A DNA stretch of 64,000 nt from Chalara sp. BL73. Taxonomy: Eukaryota > Ascomycota > Leotiomycetes > Helotiales. The stretch spans positions 496,001 to 560,000 of the forward strand of contig CAKJVC010000066.1 in assembly GCA_918026815.1 (NCBI GenBank), in the 5' to 3' direction. The position numbers were made by a program, and so were the translations under genes. Shown here in pieces: positions 56,573 through 64,000 of this stretch (the first letter of the stretch is position 1; every line of letters begins with the position of its first letter). The notes under the pieces are model-generated. The model searched no databases, was not told where the DNA came from, and saw only the letters and a list, made by a program, of their open reading frames with translations.

Positions 56573-57036
56573 TGTAACAATCGGTATGCCCAAAGCACGG
56601 CGCGGAAGTCATAATACAAGAGCAAAAAGTAGTAATTAAAGTATAAAGGGTTTCAGACCCAATACGAAGTAGATTCGGAGTTGTTGATTATTACGTAATC
56701 CAACATTACGTAATATTAGGTGATAGTATCTATACTCGCCACATAAGTTATATTTGCTATGAGTCATATTTGCCACATGAGTCATATTCGCCACTCTATT
56801 ACAAATCGAATTCGATTTAAATCTTTTCGATTCTTTTTATTAGAAATCAATTCTAAGGACGCGCAAGCCATGACTCACGCTAGTAGAGCACAATAGGGTA
56901 TAAATAAGCCTGTCCGCTCCTTTGTAAATAGAACAAGTCAATTTAAAAACAAGTCAAGTTCAATCAAGTCAAAGTCAATACAGCTGTCTATTAGCGAATC
57001 CGTATAGCTATTACTATTAGCTTCTATTTCATTACA
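56573..57036 (+). repeat. 3' LTR of the gypsy element
   Basis: A purine tract (A10GTAA, 56559-56572) is followed by TGTAACAATCGG. The stretch ends ATTTCATTACA, so the ends are TGTAA and TTACA. A TATA-like GGTATAAATAAG lies at about 56897. It is far less AT-rich than the internal region. The right end is my best guess. Confidence 0.6.
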
Positions 57037-57447
57037 TATCCTCTTTCAACAGGAGTCGCCTATATAAAGGCCTGTTCATATCCTTTACAGTTGCTCCTCA
57101 TGTTTTTGTATCCTTAGTACTTTAGACCTATAAGGCAATCACGATCAGCCTATTGTACGCACTCCCATATGCCTCTATTCTAGCCCGTGATTCCTTGCGT
57201 CGTTACAGTGCCGTGACACCAGTAGCTCTTTGTCTCGCTCATACCTCTTATGCATCTCTATTATTATTATTATTATTCCTTTTAACTTGCTGTATCGGTC
57301 GAGGACTATGTAGCACGGCTAGCGCCTAGGCGCTAGCGTTCCTATCTAGTTTATGTGCAAGCAATGGTGGTAGTCAATCTATTCCAGTGAATGTTGAGGG
57401 TTTAGCCCTAATTGTAGCAAAAGCAAAACAAATGAAATTGTAGCGAA
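57037..57447. other. Interval between gypsy LTR and LINE
   Basis: This has a short ATT microsatellite at 57258-57276 and a perfect 20-bp palindrome centred on CCTAGG at 57318-57337. No gene is seen. Confidence 0.5.
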
Positions 57448-60400
57448 CGTTTATTCTTTTTTCTTTAGCTCTCTTAGCGCTTCTAGCTCCTCTAGCTTTT
57501 GTTCCCGCTCTAGCCTATTCAGGTGATTCCGTCTAGAACAAACGCTAGTCGCTTTAAGGAACGCTAGCGTTTTTTCAATGCCGATTGTTGTGTGCAATAA
57601 TAAAGCCATTGTAAGCCTGTTTTCTCCAAAGTCGTTTTTAAGCTTTGATCTAGCTAAAACTAGCTTAGGATTATTACAGCTAAGTAGCAAATGCTGAGCT
57701 GTTTCCTTCGTTCCGTACACACACTTGTCAAACGTTACATAATTTAGCTTGTGCAAATATAATCGAATATAGTTATAGCCGAGCTTTAATTAAAATAGCA
57801 AGCTTGCTAGCTCTTTAGTCGTTTCGCGCAGTAGTTGTATTTTTGATTTGATTTTCCACGGAAATAGCTTTTTGTACGTAAATGAGTTTGTACTAGGCTT
57901 ACTGTCGTACTTTGCTAGTACATTTTTTTATTCCGCAATATTAGCTTTTTTAGCTTTGCAGCCAAGTACTGCAAAACTAGTCGTTGTAGTGCTAAGTTCG
58001 ATAGTTGTAGCTAGTTTCGCTAGTTTGTCGGCTTAGTCGTTTTCGTAAATATCCGTATGCCCTAAAACTTGCTTTAGTGCAATATTAGCTTATTTTTTAT
58101 TGCATGTAACGTAGCTTCGCTAGCTCTGATTTGCTGTAATTAGCTAGAATTATCGTTAGCTGATTTTAGCCTGTGAAGTGCGGCTTAGTTGTCGGCATAA
58201 ATATTGTAGTTTTAGCCAGGCTGTGTTATTGTACTAGCGTATTCGATAGCTTGCGTGATTCTTTTTAGCTCTCCGTTGTAAACTAGCTGTAATTGGCCAA
58301 TATTGTCGATATTACGATGTATTGTTTTAGGCCGTTTTTGATTGTCGTATTGTAAAGCAATAAAGCTTATTTTTACTCTTGTCGAATCGGAGTTCGGAAT
58401 TATTGACGCGTCGGAATAGATAATTGTACTAAGGTAGCTTAAGTGATTCAAGCTAGTTTGGTGCATTGTAGTAGCGTCCTTTTTTGACAACGAGCTGATT
58501 TCGACCTTGTACGGCGTAGTGCGATTCCATGGAGCGTACTTGCAGTGCTGAATATGCTCTAGTCTAGCTGAACTAGCTGAACTAGCGATGCGTTCTAGCT
58601 GCGTGCCGGCTGTAGCTGTTTGTGTAGCTAGTCTGATTGGGTGATTTTAAGGAAGCTTCAAAGCTCGAATAGCATATTGTCGTACGCTAGCGTTAGGTCG
58701 TACGCTAGCAGAATACAATGCCGATTCGACTTCTATAGGGCAAATAAGGCTAGTTCGGAAAACACTTAGTATTTTGCGTAGTGCTAGGTTCTGTAATAAT
58801 TGTAATTGTCGGCTAAATTGTGCTTGACTTTTCTACTATATTATCGCTCTATAGTCGGCCACGCTAGTCACGCAAGCGAAGTACAATTGTCGAATAGCAA
58901 AAAGACTAAAACTTTGCTCCGTATTAGCTAGTCTAGCTAGTCGATTAAAAGCTGACCTAGCTTAACTAGTACGTATTGCGACGTGTTGCTTGAATGTGAG
59001 CCCTGAATCGAACCAAATGCCTAGCTAGCGTACTAGCTTTTTTGGCTGTACGACGTTGTTGTCAGGTAGTCGTAAGCTAATTGAACTAGCTAGTTTAACT
59101 GTTATAAAGTAGATTAGTTCGGTTTTGGCCAAATCGAATTAAATTGCATTTAAGTTCGCTAGTTCAGCTAGTTTAGCTACTTCGCGTTCTAGTATGCGTA
59201 CATTTTTCCGTAAGCTAGTCGATAACGTAGTTAATGACATGTCGTTTATATACGATACTATTTTAATCGACGAAGCTAGTTTTGCCGTTAAGTCTCGTAT
59301 ATAAATCAAAAATAGTATTGGCGAAATAGGACTGCTTTGCGGAATGCCGGTATCAATTGTACTAAATTGCTTTAATTAGTTGTCGAACGACAGTCGTAAT
59401 TGTCGATTAGCTAAAAATAACGATACCCAAAAAATCAGGCTAGTCGGCATGCCGAGCTTTTGCAAAATAGCTAATAGCTGATTTTTGGCCACGTGATCGA
59501 ATACTTTTTTAATGTCTAGAAACAGCATTGTTGTAGTACGTTTTGCTAGTTTATTTTGTTGTATCTTATTTGTTAATAGCATTGCCGCGTCGATAGCTGA
59601 TTTTTTCAATCGACCTCCGATTTGCGTATTGTGCAATAAGCTAGTCGTTTCCGCTAAATAGCTAAGTCGCTGTGCTAGAATGCGCTCGCTGATTTTGCCT
59701 AAGCAATTTAGTAGCGATATAACTTTGTATACTGTCGGGTTTGTGTAGCCAGGCCCCCGATGCCCTTTAAGCACCACACCCGTAGCTCGCCCCCAGCACC
59801 TTGGGTGATAGCCGATATTCAATAGACTAGCGAATAGTCTATAAAATAGCTCCGAATGCGTACGATATGCTTGGCGAACAATATCTTGATTAATTGAATT
59901 AGGACCTAGCGTTTTGCTTTTGATTTTTGCCGAACACGCATTTTCTAGCTCCGAAATAGCTAGTTTAGGCCACTCCTAGCTAGTACTAGGTCGATAATTG
60001 TACCAAGCTAGATTAGCTGCTATTAGTGGCGGAGAGAACAGCTTGCTACGTAGCGTACTAGCTTTGCTTTAGAATGTTGTTTGGCCTGATATAGTCGGCA
60101 ATATTTCCGTTTGTCGATCTTTTGTATAGGCCATAGCTTTGTAAATTGATCGCGGATCCTTTTTTTCCAGAAATTGATTCCAATGCTTGCGTTTTGCACG
60201 TTTGATGGCCAAAAAATAGCTATTCCGAGCTACTAGATATTCCTGTTTCCGACTAGCATCACGTGCTAGCTGCCGTTTGCACTGTAGCATCGTTTGCCGT
60301 AATTCCCGTAGTTCGTCATTCCACCAAGGTTTGGCTTTAGCGCTAGTTTTTTGTATTGGAATAGCTATTTTTGCTGCTGTAGTAATAGCTGTAGTAAGCG

Positions 60401-61162
60401 ATTCCGCAGCTTGATCTAAAAAATCAGTAACTAGCATATCCGAATAGCTAGTACTAGCGTGTTGCAAAATTTGTCCGATTTCCAAACCAGGATCCTGAAG
60501 CAATTCCGAGCTAGCTGAGCTACTTTAATCAATTGAACTAAGCTGAACTAAGGCCGAACTGTTCAAAATCGAGCTATTTTTGATTTCTCGAGCAAAAGCT
60601 TCGGAAAATCGAAGCCAGTCAGCTAATTGCGTATTGAATCTAGTTTGTATATTGTTGTCGAAATCCGAGCTAATGCTAGTTCCGCGTATTGTGAAGAGGA
60701 TTCCGTAATGGTCCGAGCCTAAATCAGGCAAAATCTGCCAGTCGTCGACTAGTTCAGCTAAATTGCTCGAAACTAAAGTTAAGTCTAGTACCGATTCTTT
60801 AGCTAAGTGCGGCCGAAAAAAAGTGCCTTCGCCAGGCGTATTCAATAACGCTAGTTCTTGATTTTCGATCCAATTGACTAGCTCGTCGGCATTTGGACTA
60901 GGCTTTGCTAGTGGATCCCACCAAGGGTAATGCGTATTAAAATCGCCTAGCAAAATTGTACTTGGCTGTAGCGTTCTAGCATACAAGCACCGATTTAGCG
61001 TTTTAGGCCTTAATCTAGCTTGGTCTGATTCCTGGTAAATATTGAGAAGTTGCAATTTTGACGTTTTTTCGACAATATCGACTACAAGCATGTCGGAGTT
61101 ACGTAGTGACGTGCTTGCTATAGTGACTATTGGCCGATAGCTTTTTGCTACGTAGACTAGTG
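57448..61162 (-). mobile_element. Degenerate Tad-like LINE (non-LTR retrotransposon), 5' part missing
   Basis: On the minus strand the order is: the C-terminal half of an endonuclease (LLGDFNTHYPWWDP, LGSDHYGILF at 61091-60525), linker (AKPWWNDELRELR), reverse transcriptase (LFLDIKKVFDHV, GIPQSSPISPILF, SYINDMSLT), RNase H (IIYSDASI at 58490-58212) and a terminal Cys motif (ETAQHLLLSC). This is the Tad-clade layout with RNase H. Stops break it into at least five pieces. The catalytic YxDD box reads YIND. The 5' end is interrupted inside the endonuclease by the copia LTR at 61163. Confidence 0.88.
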
Positions 61163-61275
61163 TGTTAGAAGGGGAGAGAACTTGATTGTATTATTCAATG
61201 ATAGGGGCAGGGCCTCCTATCTTATATGTCTGCAGTCAGGGTTTATAGTGGGGCTGTGTGCCTGAGGTTTCAACA
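61163..61275 (-). repeat. 3' LTR of the copia element, 113 bp
   Basis: On the minus strand it starts TGTTGAAACC directly after a purine-rich GTGTGGGAG and ends CTTCTAACA, so the ends are TGTT and AACA. TATA-like words (CACTATAAACC, ATATAAGAT) lie inside. Immediately beyond it the LINE endonuclease frame resumes (LVYVAKSYRPIVTIAS), which fixes the left boundary. Confidence 0.75.
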
Positions 61276-64000
61276 CTCCCACACAGGCATAAAGCTTCCA
61301 CAGCTGAAAGCTTCCACATACTAATTACAAAGTAGACCTTTCCCGAGCTTGAACTTCTTAAAGTAAACTCTCACATGCTAATAACTCTTTACTCCTGTAA
61401 CATTTGTACAAAGGGATTGTTTCCGCAGTAGCCGTGTTATTCTACTTCGATCGCTTTCCTGAAAACTTCGAACTTGTCTTTCGCAAGAGCCTTGGTCATT
61501 CTATCGGCCACTTGTTCTTTGGTTGATATATATTGTAGGTCGACTTTTCCGTTTGCTACTTTTTCTCGAACAAAGTAGTGTTAAATATCGATGTGTTTTG
61601 TGCGTGCATGGAACTGAAGGTTTCGAGCTAAAGCAATAGCTCCTTAGTTGTTTCCGTAAATAATTGTTGCTTCAGAGCTTTGATTAAGACCTGGATTGAT
61701 TTGACTCAAGAAGCTTTGCAGCTATATAGCTTCTTTGGTTGCGTTAGTTTGCCCGATATACTTTGTTTTACACGACGATAGCGACACTGTAAGCTGCCGT
61801 TTTGCTGACTAGCTGATTGCCGCACTCTTTATATTGAACACATAGCCTAATGTAAACTTTCTCGTTTCGATGTCTCCGGCTTAATCCGAGTCTGTATAGC
61901 CCGTAAGCAGTTGAATGCTTTTTCGAAATACTAGCTTCATGTTTGTTGTTTTTTTTATGTATTTAAATATCCGTTTTATAGCTTTTATATGTGTTTTTAT
62001 AGAGTTCGAAGCGTACCGGCCAACAACTGAAACGGCAAAAGCCAGATCGAAGCGAGTGCTTAGTATAGCATACATTAAAAAACTAACCGCAGATTGATAT
62101 TGGCGGCGGAAAGTTAAGTTAGCTTAGTTGTCGGAGCTTGCCGAAGCTAGCTGCGTGGTCGTTTTTATAAGCGTGGCTACGAAAGCGCATGCTTTTATGC
62201 CAAAGTTTTTTAGGGCTTTGCGTAAGTAAGCTTTTTAAGACAAGCGTAACGTTCGGCGTAGTCGGTCGCGAATAACTTTCATTTCAAAGTAAAAATGACA
62301 CGAGCCAAAATTTAACATGTAAAACCGCTAACTAAGCTGTGTTTTGATAGCTTGAATGCTTAATTTTGAGTTGCCGGCAATCAAAAAGTCGTTCATATAA
62401 ATAGCAATAATCGTGCTTTCTCGGTAGAAAACGCTCGAGTCGGCGTTGAGTAGCTAGAAGCTATGTTCTGCAAAGAAAACGGCCAGCGTTTTGTACTAAA
62501 CGCGAAAAAATTGCTTCAGGCCGTACAAAGCTTTTTTCAGTTTGCATGTTTTACTTACGCTACAGCTCGTAAGCAGTTTTATGTAAATCTTTGTATCGAT
62601 GTTTTTGTACAGAAATGCGGTTTTAACGTTTATTTGCTCGAGCTTCTAGTCGAAAGCTGCAGCAAAGGCAAAAATGGCTTTGTAACTTATAAGCTTGACT
62701 ACTAACGCGAAAGTCTCGTAGAAATCTACGCTTTCCTGTTGCTCGAAGCCGCAGACTACCTAGCGCGCTTTATACCGCAGGATTTTTTTTTCGGCACTGC
62801 GCTTAATTTTAAACATTTATTTTCTGCTTAAAGCTACACGGTTTAGTAAAGTGTTTGCTGCTGTCCAAGTGCCGTTTTCAACAAAAAAGCTGTATTCTTT
62901 TTGAATTGCGGCTTTTTACATGTTCTACTATAAGGATTCTATAGCCTTTTTCAGCGTGCGCGGCTTAAATAGCTCGGAAAAGCTTGCGTGGCTTAGAAAT
63001 GCTAACAGAGAGTAATAAGTAAGTAAATAGAAGTATAGTAAAATCAGCGGCAAAGCAATAAAGTCTGGAAAGCTGTCGAAGTGCTAAAGCTCGAAGTGAA
63101 ACAAAAGCGTAGCTAGTATATAATTCAAAGTATTTAAAAACTCGTTGTCGGCTATCGACCAAAAAGTTTGCTTACGTAGTTCAGAATGCCGAACGTGTTT
63201 TTACTGTTTATATTCTTTCTCGTCCTGAACGCTAAGTAAAGTATATTCCAAAGCGCTAGCATCGTTTCGCGGCCGAACAATGTCTGACGCGTTATACAAG
63301 TCGTTCTTTTGCTGCGACTTTTTGTACTTATAGTCAAAGTTGAAATCTTGGCTTCAGAAATTAAAGCGTTTTACAGCTCGATCTGGTAAAAAGTCTCGAA
63401 ACGGAAGTTTATCTGGCCAGAAAGCGTTGTTAGATAGTTTAGCCGACGATACAGACTGCGAGTATATATTGAAAAAAAAGCCTGAATATAAGTTTTCCTG
63501 TTTTACAGCCGAGCTGGCTAGCAAAGAAAACTGATAAACGGTAAACAAAAATGCAATAGTAAAAAAAAGCGAAGTTAAAGTAAAAACTGTAAAAAAAGCT
63601 GTAAAAAAAGCTAAACGAAAAAACGCTGAGCCAGAGCTAAGTCTAAGCTGAACTGCCGCTGGAAGTGTAATCGCTAGCTTTGCTGCAAGCTTGCGAAAGT
63701 CGGTTGTAAAGTCAAAATATTCATTTACCGCAAAGCGTTTCTTTTTAAGCTTAAAAAAGCTTGTATCTAAAAGCTTCGAAATTAAAGTTTGTAATTTTAA
63801 AAAGTCCGATAACTTAAATTTCTTTTATAAACTAAGCTCGTTCTATAACAACCGTTCAATTGTGCGAATAAAAGCTTTACGAGCAATACGACTATCTAAA
63901 GTCAAAATTCGACAAATAGCATTACTTTCGTACTTTACTAAAACTTTTCGGCGTGCTTCATTTCGCAGCTTTGTCTTTTTGCCGAAGTTACTGTAATAAA
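61163..64000 (-). mobile_element. Degenerate Ty1/copia LTR retrotransposon inserted in the LINE, partial
   Basis: Minus-strand reading from the right edge gives the copia reverse transcriptase (WVYKLKLNLDNQIVKYKARF, FYETFALVVKL, INVKTAFLYKNID, KALYGLKQ) and RNase H (MYAILSTRFDLAFAVS, LLTGYTDSD, SLSSCKTKYI, FHARTKHIDI, KEQVADRMTKAL), stopping at 61439-61437. Several stops interrupt it. It ends in a short 3' LTR. Gag, protease and the 5' LTR lie outside the window to the right. Confidence 0.85.

Larger units (their letters stand above)
50500..57036 (+). mobile_element. Degenerate Ty3/gypsy LTR retrotransposon
   Basis: A gag-like start (MSFVLDPVAVLALSMFP) lies at 50500. Reverse transcriptase and the integrase tail follow, then a purine tract and 3' LTR, all in plus orientation. 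Stops and Lys/Asn/Phe/Ile-biased substitutions throughout are as expected from RIP. The 5' LTR was not delimited; it may end in the normal-composition island at 50.34-50.50 kb. Confidence 0.75.

Noticed and set aside
1..64000. tRNA or rRNA genes
   Set aside because: I looked for B-box-like GGTTCGA words and rRNA-like stretches and found none that form a credible gene; a tRNAscan-SE/Infernal run would settle it.

Overview
The window looks like accessory, repeat-rich chromosome from a filamentous ascomycete (Pezizomycotina). The reasons are short introns of 46-88 nt with GTAAGT-like donors and CTAAC/CTGAC branch sites, two fungal NLR genes with N-terminal HET domains, DUF3435-type tyrosine recombinase and Tad-like LINE sequence, and a 10-kb AT-rich block decayed by C-to-T and G-to-A change as in repeat-induced point mutation (RIP). 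Species and class cannot be told from the sequence alone. All exon joins below were worked out by reading frame and splice signals, not from transcripts.

Layout. 1-5.05 kb: a minus-strand HET/NB-ARC/TPR NLR with a long array of 126-bp repeats, running off the left edge and decayed at its 3' end. 6.7-9.7 kb: a small charged-protein gene divergent from an aminoglycoside-phosphotransferase-like (APH-like) kinase gene. 9.7-13 kb: mostly gene-poor, with minisatellites and a fairly intact copy of a repeat whose RIP-decayed relative lies at 47.7-47.9 kb. 13.0-25.3 kb: an AT-richer cluster of about ten intron-rich genes, nearly all unrecognised, including a mini MADS-box gene inside a repeated unit, two larger proteins with short C-terminal amino-acid repeats, a Cys-rich zinc-ribbon-like protein and a PhyH/cupin-like protein. 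26.4-28.5 kb: a second small charged-protein plus APH-like kinase pair. 29.7-31.4 kb: a 566-aa protein with a PD-(D/E)XK-like motif. 32.5-39.7 kb: a HET/NACHT/WD40 NLR gene that is intact after one intron and is bracketed by 44-bp inverted repeats with TA at both ends. 39.9 kb: a second MADS-box mini gene. 41-42.6 kb: several structured repeats, including a 469-bp element with 117-bp terminal inverted repeats and a 9-bp target duplication. 43.0-45.5 kb: an intact-looking DUF3435 tyrosine recombinase gene in five exons.

At about 45.98 kb the composition changes abruptly. From there to 57.0 kb lies a RIP-ruined block holding a Ty3/gypsy element (reverse transcriptase and integrase tail still readable) with a less altered 3' LTR. 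57.4-61.2 kb is a decayed LINE, cut by a Ty1/copia element that runs from 61.16 kb past the right edge.

How it may fit together (inference): two HET-NLRs sharing a box just upstream of their starts, a DUF3435 recombinase transcribed towards them, paired kinase genes and many lineage-restricted genes resemble the cargo of a large fungal mobile element of the Starship kind. The ends of such an element were not found, so this remains a hypothesis.
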